From the NCBI GenBank assembly GCA_964034945.1, contig OZ035963.1:36518361-36582360 (forward strand): a DNA stretch of 64,000 nt, given 5' to 3'. Every line of letters starts with the position of its first letter. Position 1 is the stretch's first letter. Position numbers and translations under genes: made by a program. Source of the DNA: Chrysopilus asiliformis. Its lineage: Eukaryota > Arthropoda > Insecta > Diptera > Rhagionidae. Below, one piece after another: positions 44,781-57,262 of this stretch. The notes under the pieces are model-generated. The model made no database searches, had not been told where the DNA came from, and saw nothing but the letters and a program-made list of their open reading frames with translations.

Positions 44781-45699
44781 TTTTTTTTAAAACATGCCGT
44801 TTTTTGAAAATTTCTGGAAGCTATGCTCTTTTGGGGAAAAATGAGTATTACCAAATTTAAAGGACATAAAATTTTTTACATGTTTTGCTTTAAAGGTTTA
44901 TACGTATCTCTGACGGTTCTCAAAACATTTAAAAAAAATGAGGTTTTTTGAACATTTTTCGAATTTTGAAATTTTTTTCGAAATCTATGCGCTATTATGA
45001 AAACAGGCATATAGCCCCATTCAAAGGAAATTAAATTTCACCTTCAACGATTTTTTTCAAGATAAGTACATATTTGAAAAAATATTATTTTTTACATATT
45101 TTTTCCGAAACTAAATATTGCAGAGGAAAGTTTTGTGTTGATCACAACTGATGTTTTTTTTTTATTTTACAGCCAGTTTTATTAAAGTTGCTATCATAAT
45201 TACACAAAAGTCAAACACTCTTAAGACCATTTCAACGCATTGCAATTTTCTGTAACGCATTGCTGAAGTAGTTGGCGAACTTCTAGTCAAATACGACTCA
45301 ACCTTTAGACAATATTGATTTTTCTTAATTTCCATAGATATGTTTATAACATGAGATCAGCTGCAGCTGCATTTAATAGTGAGGTGTTCACCTTGAATAG
45401 ATGAAATTTCTTGTAACACAGTCTTTGGAAAACTTGCACATCAGACTTATAGCAGGAATCAGGTTTTCACATACCTAGCATATTTTCAGACGGTTATTGG
45501 TTAATATTTTCAATTCTGAACTTTTTTCTTTAATATTTTATTGTGAAACTTTGACCAGTAGGTTGTAGGATCCGGTACGAAATTGTCAATTTTTTTCAAC
45601 TTTTAGAAAGAAAAATAATTTTAAAAAAATAAACATTTATTAAAATATACCCAATATAAAACATAAGAAATGGGAGAAGTGAGAAGCAGTTTGGAGGGG
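44781..45699. other. Intergenic, unassigned
   Basis: AT-rich, with many TTTTTCGAAA-like words probably belonging to the repeat to the left; no gene seen. Confidence 0.45.
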
Positions 45700-46040
45700 G
45701 GAGCAGTGGTCTGATTGGATTTCATGTATGGATGAGTAAAAAATATCGTTTTCTCAATAATTACAAAAAACTGTTTCGTTTGTATGGGGAAGGGGGAAAG
45801 GAATGATTCGATTTTGCCCGTTCAAGAATTTAGCCTATCCATTTACGAGAAACGTAACTATACAAAATTTCAAGTCTCTAGCTCAATCCTTTCGAAAGTT
45901 ATTGTGTTCACGGACAGATGGACAGACGGACGGATATGCGGAAATCAAAATCTTTTGTCATCCCTAACACCATGGTATAGTTCATTTTTGTGTCCGATGA
46001 TTGGTTCGCTGCGTTACAAACGGTATACTAAATTTAATAT
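45700..46040 (-). repeat. Diverged relative of family 1 (minus orientation)
   Basis: AAATTTCAAGTCTCTAGCTC and GGACAGATGGACAGACGGAC followed by CGTTACAAACGGTATACT mirror the family 1 layout with clear divergence; the ACCCGTATGG ends are not evident. Confidence 0.5.
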
Positions 46041-46300
46041 AATCTTATATAATATATCATATAGAATATTATAATAATTTTTAGGAGTTATGTACAAGGA
46101 TATCGTATGTACTACAAAATCAACACATCTCTACGAATAAATCGAGGGTATTCCTCAAATTTTATACAGTCAAATCACAAAAAATTTGTTACCTACTATC
46201 CAATATCTTGCCACTATAAATAGAGTAAAATTAATAAATAGAGTGAAAGGTACTGTAAATAGAGTGAAATTTTAATTTTCCTTTTATTATCGAATTCAAC

Positions 46301-47440
46301 ATGGAAGCGTTCGTTTATAAAGATTTGGCAGAAGTTTATTTGAAAAATAAAAACAAAGAAGCTTTAGTTTATTCCATTGAAACGAAATATCTTTTAGATT
46401 CTTGCAACATCGTTACACAGGAGGAAATCCTGAAGAATATATACAACTTTGCTGATAGTTTAATCAGGCGTAGTAAATCAGTTTATTACAACAAAAATAA
46501 GTTGTTTGAGCTTTTTAAAGACTGGATGACTGGAAATCTTGTTTTCGAAGATGTCCCAGATTCAACTAACGAGCAGAATAGCATGAAGACCATGAAAATC
46601 AGTCGAAGAAAGCAGCAACAGATCCCAAAAACGAAAAATTGAAAGAATTGATAAAACTGTTGCGGATGCATTTATATATCAGCTGCGCTCACAAAAGAAA
46701 TATATGAAAGCCGATATCATTGGTGAAGTTGTTAATGCTAGTTCAGTAAGAGCAAAAAGGATTCTGAAGACCATACCAACACCAAGCGAAGAAAATAAAT
46801 TCACACCTGAGGAGGCATTGGCGCTATTCCTGGATTTGAAGCTCACGAAACAACAATATATTCAACTACGATTGCGAGCAAATGAGAAGAGATCAAATAC
46901 ATCAAGAACTTATATCCATCATATCATGAACTTATCGCTGCCAAAAAATATTGTTATACACCGAAGGACGCTATTACCATAACACCAACATCAGCACAAG
47001 TCCAACTCTAATTTCTTCTTGACCACACAGCGGAAAGATTGATTGAATCTTTGAAAGAGAATGAGTTATGAAAGTACGGAAACTGCAAAGTTACCTTATT
47101 CTGCAAATGGGGTTTTGACGGTTCGTCTGGCCACAAAGAGTATAAACAAGCTCTAGATGAAGAAACTTCGGACACAGGTTTTTAATGGTATCACTTGCGC
47201 CTTTGCGATTGAGGAAAAATTTGTAAGGCTCAGAACCATCAACAAGCGCGCAAACAATTGACGTTTGGAGTAGCGTCACACCATCTTCAAGAAAATACTG
47301 CAGGCCAATAAAATTAGCATTTAAAAAGGAAACGAAAGAAACAATTAACGATGAAGTTGCAGCTACTAAATACCAAATTGTATTACTACACTGGAAATTG
47401 AGATAGAAGGACTATTTAAGTTTTATGACGTCCCCATAAG
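46301..47440 (+). pseudogene. Probable Transib-type (RAG1-related) transposase fossil
   Basis: A frame from ATG 46301 (113 codons) and two shifted frames give one colinear protein. It shows an N-terminal helical part, then EEALALFLDLKLTKQQYIQL (about 46810), YPSYHELIAAKKYCYTPKDA (about 46910), LLDHTAERLIESL (about 47015), CKWGFDGSSGHKEYKQALDE (about 47100) and PSSRKYCRPIKLAFKKET (about 47285). I recognise this order as that of Transib-like transposases, where the Asp of the GFDG/GCDG block is the first catalytic residue. At least two frameshifts and four stops inactivate it, and the C-terminal third with the remaining catalytic residues is not visible. CACAATG-type ends were not found. The family call rests on remembered motif order and needs a profile search; a different DDE transposase is the alternative. 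Confidence 0.55.
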
Positions 47441-49203
47441 ATTTCTTTTTCAATCAACCATGAAATTTTGTCGACCGACAAAAGTTAAGTTCGATTCAAC
47501 TTTTTACGACGACAAAGTTGGTCGGATTGATTGTATACAGAAGCATAGGATACTATGATTTTAATGTCACCCTAAATATTGTGTCGGATCAATTGCCCTT
47601 AAGTCCATGAATCCTGTTAGAAACAGGCCTCCAGCGGGATAGCAGGCATGCTTGACCCTTGCCGGAAGCAATTTTTCGAATGTGAAAACATCCATTCATT
47701 ATAAAAAATTTAATATCATTTTTTATTGCAGGGATTATAATTATGATTAATATAAGCAATATTTGTTTAGAATTATCATAATTATAATTATGAGCCAACC
47801 ATATTATGCTCGCCCCAAACAAAATATGATTGAACAAATGACAAAATTTTTCGAGAATTCAAAGATATTTTGGTTGCTTCAAACATAATATGGTTTCTGA
47901 ATTTTAAAATATTGTTGTACAGCTAAACATATTGTAATCAAAATATCCAAAATTTTCCTTTCAGCTTTAAGCATAATATGGTTGGAATCACAGTGTCGGC
48001 AATTATAATTCCGTTGGCGAAAATATCCCCGAGGGGAAATTTCAGCTAAACATAATTGTAATAAGATGGTTGGCGGAATCATATTTTATGATTGGCGGAA
48101 TCATATTTTTTTTCTCCGTGTGGGATTGAGTGAATACAAGTATAAATGCTAATCCCTTCCAGTTTTACAATTTTGTAGCAATTATATGAAACCAATTAAG
48201 ATTCAAATTGGCATAGCAATAAAGCTGTGGAACCATTTAATTTTGAACCTACGGTATCAGAAATGACAGCTACGCTATGATAACAGTTTGAAAGTGTCCG
48301 TGCTTACTATTCGCTTACAGTGACAGTGTTTATTTCCAGTCGAAATCGCTATAAAAAAGTTGAAGTCCGTCAACTGTTTTTAAGTGGAAACAGCTGTAAC
48401 CATAAAATCGCCATAAAATCAAAAGGGAAAATTATTTTTGCAGTTGCCGATAAATTTTTGCAATTGATTCTATTCTCCCTTTCTCGGCAAGGTATCTTCA
48501 CACAAATTTGTCTATTTTTTGCAGTTGGGAAAAATCATGGTAATGGAGGGCCTCTTTATACATGATTTAGTAGTGTAACAACACTGGTTTTGTGGCTAAT
48601 AGTATGTCGTCATATCTTTATTTCTCCTCTCTGTTTCTTATTTCTTTGGTGTTTTCTGTGGGTTAGTTCACTTGGATCTTGGCTAAAACAGTTGGAGTAA
48701 TAGTTAGGTAAGAGTACCCCGCCACATATTCAAACGAATGCGAGTATGAACGTCTAGAGCGGATAAAAGCATAAACCGGTGAAAGAAGAAATTTCACTTT
48801 CATTTGATGTTTTTCTTTTCATTTTATTTCACTTTTACACTTTTTCTTTATCGAGTCATTGCTAATCTTCGGTTTTTTATTCTGTTGTTGTTTGTGAAGT
48901 TGTTATTACAAAACTGATTTTGCAACAATTAGGTGTTCTAGTCACATTAATCACTTATTTGTTATTTTTTTCACATTCCTTTAATAATGACAAATAAAAA
49001 GAATTAAATTATCTTGTACGGAAAAGTTATGTAAAATCATATTCTAAACACTTGTTTTGTTATCGATACGAATCCCCGTTATTGAGTTTTTGAGAAAATC
49101 TTATAAAGATTTTGACTCATAGAATAATTTTCCTTATATTTTTCGAGAAGCGATTCATGCAAAATTTAAACTTTCTAACTAAATTCCTTAGAGAGTTATT
49201 ACA
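47441..49203. other. Intergenic; AT-rich with short inverted repeats
   Basis: ATAATTATGATTAATATA and inverse (47730-47790) form a hairpin. GATTGGCGGAATCATATTTT is doubled near 48065-48110 and ends in a TTTTTTTTCTCCGTGTG edge that looks like an element end. No gene was recognised. Confidence 0.45.
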
Positions 49204-49655
49204 ACAGATTTATTATAACCTAGATCGCGCTATCCCAAACAAAACTGCAAAATAAAATGGCCCCAGAATATATCGTTATCCTTTACGGTCATTAGAATTG
49301 AGCGTTGTCAGGTTGTCACACTAAGATATAAAAAATATATAAAGAAATTGTGACTTTTTCAAATCAGATACGACGAAAAAATCTAAACACTCAACACTTC
49401 CTGATATTCTTTTAGTATTTAAGGTAGCGAGCATTACAAATTTTAACGTTATCAATTAAAGGATATAAAATAAATTCCTAAGCAGAGTGCATAAGGTCTA
49501 CAAAAGCATTTGAGTGTTTTAAATACATCAGAAAATGTGCAATGATTTTTCAATTTTTCAAATATTTTGTTCTCACCTTGATTTTGGAACTGTGTGGAAT
49601 TTCTTGGCACTATTTGAGATAGCAGATGGCGCGATCTAGGTTATATTAAATCTGT
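49204..49655. mobile_element. Inverted-repeat MITE, 452 bp
   Basis: The left ACAGATTTATTATAACCTAG and the inverse of the right end ACAGATTTAATATAACCTAG continue into ATCGCGCTATC / ATCGCGCCATC (31 bp, two mismatches). The target duplication is not clear. No coding capacity. Confidence 0.72.
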
Positions 49656-51105
49656 GGTTATCATATTTTTAAACATATCGACGTCTTCGTGCAAGACTAA
49701 ATATCGTAACTCGACTTACGATATTTTTGAGTTATTGGCACTAAGAGAATCTCCAGATAAAAATACACCTACACAAAAAATGTCATAACGGTATCATGAT
49801 TTTTAATAAAGTTATTTAACTTTAACATTTATATTTTTTGACACAATTCATATTTCTCCAAGCAAAAATATAGTAAGTGGACTAACAACATTTGGTCAAA
49901 TTTTTCATATGTTGTCAGTCTAGTTACGATGTTTTTAAAACTCTTATGTCCAGAGTAGATTTTTCACAAAATTTCGCATGCGGCGCATTACTTTCTTTTA
50001 TTATGTAAATTATATTAAAGAAGTGTTACCGTAACTTATTTTTTGTAATGGGCCGGCGGTTTGGTGTAGAAAACTCTTCTTGTAATTGAGTTTGACATAT
50101 TTTTTCTACACTAACAATAAGAAAAACTTTAAAAAAAAATGCACTGTTAGCAGAAATTGTGGAATTTTTTTTTTTGGACGCCAAGGTCCTTTAATTAAAA
50201 ACCTCACAATTGTCAAAGAAGCTTAACTCAATGTTTTGTCTTTTTTGAGCTCTTGATTTGCACTCCATGAAACAAAAAAAAAATCATCATTAAAAATTTC
50301 TCCAGGAAGGACGAAAATTCTTCCAGATAAAAGTAGGTATTCGAGATCTCAGTAGTTGGTTCTTTTACAAAATTAGGTATTGACAGTCTAGTATTTCATT
50401 TTGTCTAATTTGTTAAGATACAGAATCCAATATATCAAACTAAAATTTAAACAACTTTCGATTAGCACAATATATTTGGACCTATATCGGGAATCAAGAT
50501 TTATAGAAATTGGTGAAACAGCCTTTTTGAAATTCGAAAAATAGCCTTGAAAACCATGAAAATTTTGAGTACCATGAGAAATCATTGCTTGAATCTGAAT
50601 CCGATTCCCTCATAGATGGCACTTCCCTTATGTAGAACTTCTAAGGACTAAATTCCCACATCAATCCTCTGCGTAATCCGAGTGGTAAAGTACTTGGAGC
50701 ATATTCCGAACAAATACACTAGGTAAAACTATAAAAGAAGCATTTGTTTCCATTACTGGGGTGATCAGCTGACGCTATAGTGACGGATTTCTAATGTTTG
50801 CATCGTGAACCGCAGTTTAGTTGTTTACATGAGTGTTTTTGTGGGCAACTTCTCTTGCCCATAGGGCCTTTTTTCGAAAAATTTATACGTTTTGAAAAAA
50901 ATTTGCCTGTAGCGTTTTTCTTTTTATAATTAGGAGCTTCGTACTTAATTTCTATTCCTATGTATGCCTTTTGAGATTGTAATACTGCTGTTTGCTTATT
51001 TTCATTCTCTTGCAATCTTCAGTTTCTAATGGCAGAATCTGTTGCTCAGTGGACGCTTTTATAGGCATCATGTGGAATTCTCGCCTGCTGCGCAATCCTT
51101 TCCCT
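49656..51105. other. Intergenic, nothing recognised
   Basis: AT-rich; no element ends or coding frame assigned. Confidence 0.5.
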
Positions 51106-51676
51106 TTTTATACCCGTATGGTGAAACCAAAGGGTATATTAACTTTGCCTTACCGTTAGTAACGCCAAGATCCCGTCATCACACACAAAAATGAATTACA
51201 CCAGTGTGTTTAGAATGATAAAAAAAATTGAATTTTCCATGTTCGTCCGTCTGTCCGTCCGTCCGTCCGTCTGTCTGTCTATCCGTATGTGACGCGGATT
51301 GCGGGCGCATGGATTGAGCTAGAGACTTGAAATTTTGCACAGATCCGTTTTTCGTAAAATGCGAGGCTAAGTTCGTTAATGGGCAAAAATGGACCATTAG
51401 GGGGGTACCCCCCATAGGAACGAAAATGTTTTTCGCGAATATCTCAAAAACTGTGCATCCTATCAAAAAAGTGCAAGAACAAAAGTTATTTAGAATGTGA
51501 TTCTACATAAAACTCCCATACATCAAAATCCGATTGGAACAAGTTTTAAAAAAATCTTATTGGAAAATTTGACTTCAAATTGGAATTTTGATATAACTGT
51601 TCGAATTTTGATACGAATATCACCATACGGGTCTCCAATGATTGCCAGATTGGCAATTATAGCTTTTGTTATGTTT
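51106..51676 (+). repeat. Family 1 repeat, copy D (most complete)
   Basis: Runs from TTTTTATACCCGTATGGTG to GGCAATTATAGCTTTTGTTA with inverted ACCCGTATGGTGA motifs near both ends, a (CCGT)n/(CTGT)n stretch at 51245-51285 and GGGGGGTACCCCCC near 51400. Serves as reference for the other copies. Confidence 0.78.
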
Positions 51677-53640
51677 ACTTTTATAAAAACACTTCAACAA
51701 GTTTTCGTTTCTGCTGTTGTATTCATGCTTTTGACTTATTCACTAAATTAAATTTAACATTTAGGTTATTAAATCCGGTAACAATGTTATGACAACACCA
51801 GAAACTTTCTTTTAAAATAATTTCTGAAAGAAATCACCTGACTTTGAAAAAATCTAATCGTTATTGTCGCTTAATGGGCAGCATCCACAGCAGATGATTC
51901 CCCCAACATTACTTGTCTTCTATACATTTTCCACAGTAAATGCTCTGCTCAACCTTAAACCTTACAAAAATTTCGGTTCACACTTTCATAATTGTTTGTT
52001 CCATTTGGGGAACCTTGTCTCTCTACACATTAACGACAATTTTTCCTGTACATTTACCATGCAAGCTTAATTTGCCAACAGTTTGGCTACTCAACATGGA
52101 AACCATAATTTCCAATATTACATAATGAGCATTTCTCTTTTTCCATGGCGGTGAATTTTAATATGATTTTACCTACAAATAAAACTATAAGATTACAACA
52201 GCAATAGCACAAAAACAGAAATGCCGCGATAACAACAATACAGACACTTTTCTTTCGTTGCTGAAAAGCAAACTGAACATAATAAAAGTGGTAAGCTGAA
52301 TTATTCACATGAACTTTTTTTTTACGATTTTTGTTATTCATTCACAACCACAATAAGATACCAAATGAGATGGAAAGTGATTTTGTTGCTTTTCTTTTAA
52401 TGATATTTTCAGACTCTTTTAAGATTTAAAAAACTATTGCAGGAAAAGAGATGGATAAAATTCAACATAAGAAATTGCTTGAAAAACTATAGTGAAAAGA
52501 TAAAAGCGAAAGTGTGCGATTGAGCATTAATTGAATAAAAAGATTTAGGAAAAATGTTAGGAGTCGTAAACGAGCTCAATTCTTTGCTTTGAAGGGTAAC
52601 TGGAAGTTGGTGTTTTAAAATAGCTACTTTTGCTTAAAGATTCAAATTGATCGGACGTCTTAATCAGAAGAGAGATATTCCTTTTAAGGACACTGAGAAA
52701 CCGATGCATGCAGCAGCGTGGGTACCAGTTCTGCCGAAATAATTTTTTTTTCGTACCTTTTGGATTCCACCTTCGTATCTTTACCTTTTTGACAAACTGC
52801 GTACCTTTCTGATCAATTGCGTAGCTTTTAAAAAGACGGTGTTGCTATAGGGCTTGTGACTAACATAGAATCCATCCAATGATTTTGTAATTTCGCATTA
52901 TTAGCCAAATACCAAAAATAAAAATTGAAAATAGCCTATAAGTAGCTTAAATACGCCACAATCGGGATTAAAATTAGTATTCTTATATCTGAAATTTTAC
53001 AGATATGCAATATAGGATTAGTATCACAGATTTTGCATCAATTGCAATTATTCTATTTAACTGGTGGATTATACGCATTACTTTTCATCTTGGTCACAAA
53101 TGTTGCACGTGCGTTATAATAGTTTTCCGTTGTTTTCTTCAAAATTACGTAGAAATTTCACAATTGACCAAATTGGTTGGAAAACCGATTGGATTTCCAA
53201 TCATCTTGTACCAAGTACCGAAGGTACGATTTATGGAATTTTGACTAGAAATCCAAGATTTTTTCCTGTTAAACTGGTCGTTTTTGTACCATAAGTACCA
53301 TAATTCCAAATGTTCCCACAAATATTCTTAAACTTTATAAAGGAAAATTGCTTGGTACATTTGGACACGGTACAAAAATTCCAACATTGGTCAATTGGGT
53401 TAATTCCGTTACAATAACAAAAAACGTAACGAAAACCGAAAATAATTATGTCGTTATTTCGTTATAAATACGATGCTAGTTAATTGTTAGAAATTTTCAT
53501 TGTGGAAAATTGGTGGGTTAGTTCTACATCCCTCTCCCATACAAATTTTCATAAAAAATTTGTCTTTTTTTTATGTTTGCCTCCTGGCAATTGTAGCTTT
53601 TCTTATGTTTGTAATACTGATTCAATTGAACTGGGTGTAC
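51677..53640. other. Intergenic, nothing recognised
   Basis: No gene or readable element. CGTTATTTCGTTATAAATA near 53450 echoes similar words at 38160-38290. Confidence 0.45.
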
Positions 53641-53740
53641 ACGTGAAATGTTTTTAGGCAAAATTAATTAAGAGGTCAACATTTTTCATGAACATAACGA
53701 TAAATGCTACGTACTTCTTATAGCAAAACGAAAACTACAC

Positions 53741-55370
53741 GCGGAGCAAAATGTAAAGTATTTCTATCCACACATCGTATAGAGTAAAATTGAATAAAAA
53801 CTGTGCACTTGCATCTAAAAATCATCACATGGTATATAGAAATTACGAACATGCAATTTTTTCGGGTATTGAATTTAAACACAAAATGAGATATCGAATT
53901 GTGTGTAAAATTGACGAAAAATGACGAAAGCAGACATCAAGTGAGAAAAACGCCCTAAAATCTAACGACCTTATGTTGTTAAATCTTAGCTAGAATTATG
54001 CGTGTCAAATTAACCTCATCTGTATCTAAATTGTAAGAACAAAAAACTAATGCCTACCCTCAATAGAGATACAAAATATAATCATTGCGAATTAACTGGC
54101 TGCAGGCGACTACAAAATAATATGGCGGTACTATTTTGTTAATCGTATATCCAGTTTTCGAAATCTAATTAAAAACTATTGAACTACTATTTCGGGACAA
54201 GAATTTAAAAAAAAATAGTTTTTGTTAAATTTTTTAGGCCGATGTTTTTAGATTTTAAAGAAAAAAGATCCTTCTTTTGCAAAACATTGAAGGGTAGAAG
54301 TATTTTTTCCAAGTAACACAAACACTTTCATCGAGCAATTTCATTCGTTTGGAGTTTTTGGTCTAAAATATCATCGAAAGTCAATTATTTCGTTCCATAT
54401 CATATTATTGTTGTCATCATCGTTTCCATTTCTCCTCAACATTGTGAAATTAGATGTGGAAAAGAAATTAAATGAAACGTCATGTTCTTCGGAGAGAAAA
54501 ATAAACATGGTACCGCTGTTTTACTCGTACCTAAAAGCGTGTAAATTCTATATCATTGTAGGCAGGGATGTCGTTTTGATACAATTGTATCTTTTTGGAT
54601 ACATTTTTTATCAAAAATCGATTTTGGATACAAAGATACTTTTTTTCAGAAAACCCTTTTAATGGATACATTTGATTAAAAAACTTAACTTCAATGAAAT
54701 TTTGTTGATTTTTTTACAATTTGAAACATATTTTAGATATGTGCAGATATGGCAAAACTTTGAACTGTTTTATTTGAATGTGGTTTAAGTCCATTTTGAA
54801 AAATATTCGATTGTAATGAAAATCGCAAAACAATTAAATTCGCATATGTTTGAGAATGGACTTAAACCACTTTCAAATATAACGGCTCATATATCAATAC
54901 TGATATCTGCAAAGAATAATATACTATACACCTTGGTATTTTAGTTGATTTTCCAAACACCATATTCAATTGGAGTGACAGGGCTGGCAACTTTTTTTTT
55001 TGTAAACTTTAAAGATGAATTTTTTAGGTTAGGATTAATTTCGATAGCAATTGAATAAGTGACAAGAAAAGAAAGAAAAGACAAGTGGAAGAAAATATAT
55101 TAAGTTGAAATTGAGCTTATTTATAATGGAGAGGACACATTGGATACATTTTGGATACTTTTTTGGTAAAAAAGTGGATACAAAAAATTGGGCCCATGCG
55201 ACATCCCTGATTGTAGGTTGATTCTATGCCATTTCGACTCTCTGTCAATTGACATTTTCGGCTAGATTCAACATACCTCTGGGATCGGTCAATTTCTAAT
55301 CTACAGAATTGGATAGAAAGTATCCACATTTAGTAGAATCTATGCACAAATTGCTCTGAGTGTAGTAGCT
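53741..55370 (+). mobile_element. Dispersed family 5 element, longest copy, interrupted by a hAT MITE
   Basis: ACACGCGGAGCAAAATGT at the left and, inverted, ACACTCAGAGCAATTTGT at the right are imperfect inverted ends. The interior (CGTTTGGAGTTTTTGGTCTA, ATATCATATTATTGTTGTCA, CCATTTCTCCTCAACA) recurs at 58640-59390 (minus) and 61185-61560. 54563-55209 is a later insertion. A family 2 remnant abuts on the left (53649-53735). No coding frame. Confidence 0.6.
54563..55209. mobile_element. hAT MITE, 647 bp, exact 8-bp duplication ATTGTAGG
   Basis: The ends CAGGGATGTCGTTTTG and, inverted, CAGGGATGTCGCATG. ATTGTAGG is at 54555-54562 and 55210-55217. GGATACATTTT / GGATACAAAGATAC words repeat inside each end. 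Confidence 0.88.
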
Positions 55371-56852
55371 GTGAAAAACACGTGTCTCCGATTATTTTCC
55401 CTTCTACAACATATCCGTAATTACACCAAATCGGATGGGGGCACCTCGGACGTTTCCTTGTAAAAATCAAACAAAAAGCATCAAATAATCAAAATATATA
55501 TTTTTTATAATTTTCTGAAGCTGCGATATAGCAAGATTAAGTCATTTGGTTTTTCCTTGAAGTTGTTTTATTTTTTAAATATTCGGGCCAATGACTCGAT
55601 TAAGAAACAAATAAAAAATCATCGCGCCATTCGCATAATATTTGACTTAAACGGCTTGTTTACTTTGTAGCTAAACGTTCATGTTGCAATCATAAAAAAA
55701 GTATTCTAAAAAGATAAAATGACATACGAAAAACTACTCGATATTCAAGTCATCTGATACGACACACAATTTTCTGTTGACATTCTGATGTTGAACTCTT
55801 TTCGAGTAAAAATTACCAGATCTTTTTAACCAACTGTTCAATTTTCAGCCAAAAGCAAATACATTTTTTTTTTTAAATATTGGAAAGAATTTTTTCGGGC
55901 TTAGTATTCTTGATAAGACGCAATAAGTTGATAAATGCCCAGACATTTCATTTTTTGATGTATTTCTGGTTCAGAAATATTATTTAGCGATATTTCACAT
56001 TGATTTTTTATGGTAAACATTTTTTCCCCGATAAAAAATTTCCTCAAATGATAAACTTGGAAACAGTTTCGATTATTTCGTTAATTTTGTCTAAATGATT
56101 ATATTAAGAAGGAGATAAGTTTGCAGTCTAACACAAAACTTTTTATTGTCGAATTCTGATAAGGGTTATCCTTAGTTTCTCACAATTTATTCTTTTAGTT
56201 TATTTTACTTCCTTTGAGTGACTAATTTTGTTTAAAGAGTTATTGATATGTTTTTCAACTTTTGACAAACAGGGTTGTACTCCAGGCAGGAAATATTTGC
56301 TGCTATACTCAAAATTTGTTTTTATGCTGAGAAGCCTAGCTTGAATAAACCTTTTGCATGCAAGAAAAGAATCTAAGAACTTTTTTTACTAATCAACGAT
56401 TGGGCGTTATAAAGTTCATGACTCCTTTAGAAGGCATAACGGGTAATTATATTAAATGGCAACAATTTTCATTTCTTAAGGCCCAACTACGATAGACATA
56501 GGAGCGCATATGTTAATGTCAAATTCCCAACGAATGTTGACATACATAGTTGTCAACATAAAAGCTAATCTTCATTTTACCTCAAGTGGAAATTAATATG
56601 GCCACAATATTATTAAATTCACACTAAAATTTTAGGTTATGTTCACTATTTTCATATGCCAGTTATATTTGTATCGAATCATTCATGCTTAACGAAAGTT
56701 TAACGAAGGTTTGAAAGTGGCAACACTTTGACACATGTCTATTATGGGTAATAACATTGACTTTCTTATGCTGGAAATGCCATATGCAGCTACATATGCG
56801 CTCCTATGTCGTAGTTAGGCCTTTAGAACAGGGAAGTTTTAGTTAAGTTACA
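55371..56852. other. Intergenic, nothing recognised
   Basis: AT-rich. A pair of words GTCTATTATGGG / ACGATAGACATAGGAGCGCA near 56490-56810 gives a loose inverted repeat (GGCCCAACTACGATAGACAT versus GTCGTAGTTAGGCC) that may mark a MITE of about 330 bp. Confidence 0.45.
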
Positions 56853-56854
56853 TA

Positions 56855-57262
56855 CAGGGTGTTCCAATAGCTTGGACCGATGTTAACAGAAAATAAGATA
56901 ATGTTAGTTGTCAAGATTTTTTGATTTCTTTATTAAATTGTGTTATTTGGCAATTATGTTTGAAAGATAATATCGTTCAAATGGTCGCCAAGGCTTCGGC
57001 GGCAGACCTCTACTCGATGGTAACACTTTTTGATGACATCCCTGCATAATTGCTCCTTGATCCCACGAATGTGCCTTATTATCGCACTCTTTAGCTGTTG
57101 GATTGTTATTGGCTTATTGGCATAAACCTTATTCTTGAAAAAACTCCAAATGAATAAGTCCAAAAGCGTCAAATTGCACGATTTTGGTGGCCAATTGACT
57201 TCGCTGTTTCGAGACATGCAAAAATTTGAATTGCATTTTTGTCTGAACGAAATAAGCTTCAA
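56855..57262 (-). pseudogene. rosa-like transposase C-terminus with terminal repeat
   Basis: CAGGGTGTTCCAATAGC at 56855, preceded by TA, is a mariner-type terminus. On the minus strand 57210-56954 reads WPPKSCNLTLLDLFIWSFF (third Asp region), NKVYANKPITIQQLKSAI and RSLGDHLNDIIF. Only the C-terminal quarter and one end remain. It is more diverged from the 31388 copy than the other fragments, so it may be a separate subfamily. Confidence 0.72.

Noticed and set aside
47989..47998. CACAGTG heptamer near the Transib-like fossil as its end
   Set aside because: Orientation and distance do not fit a terminal repeat and no partner or duplication was found.
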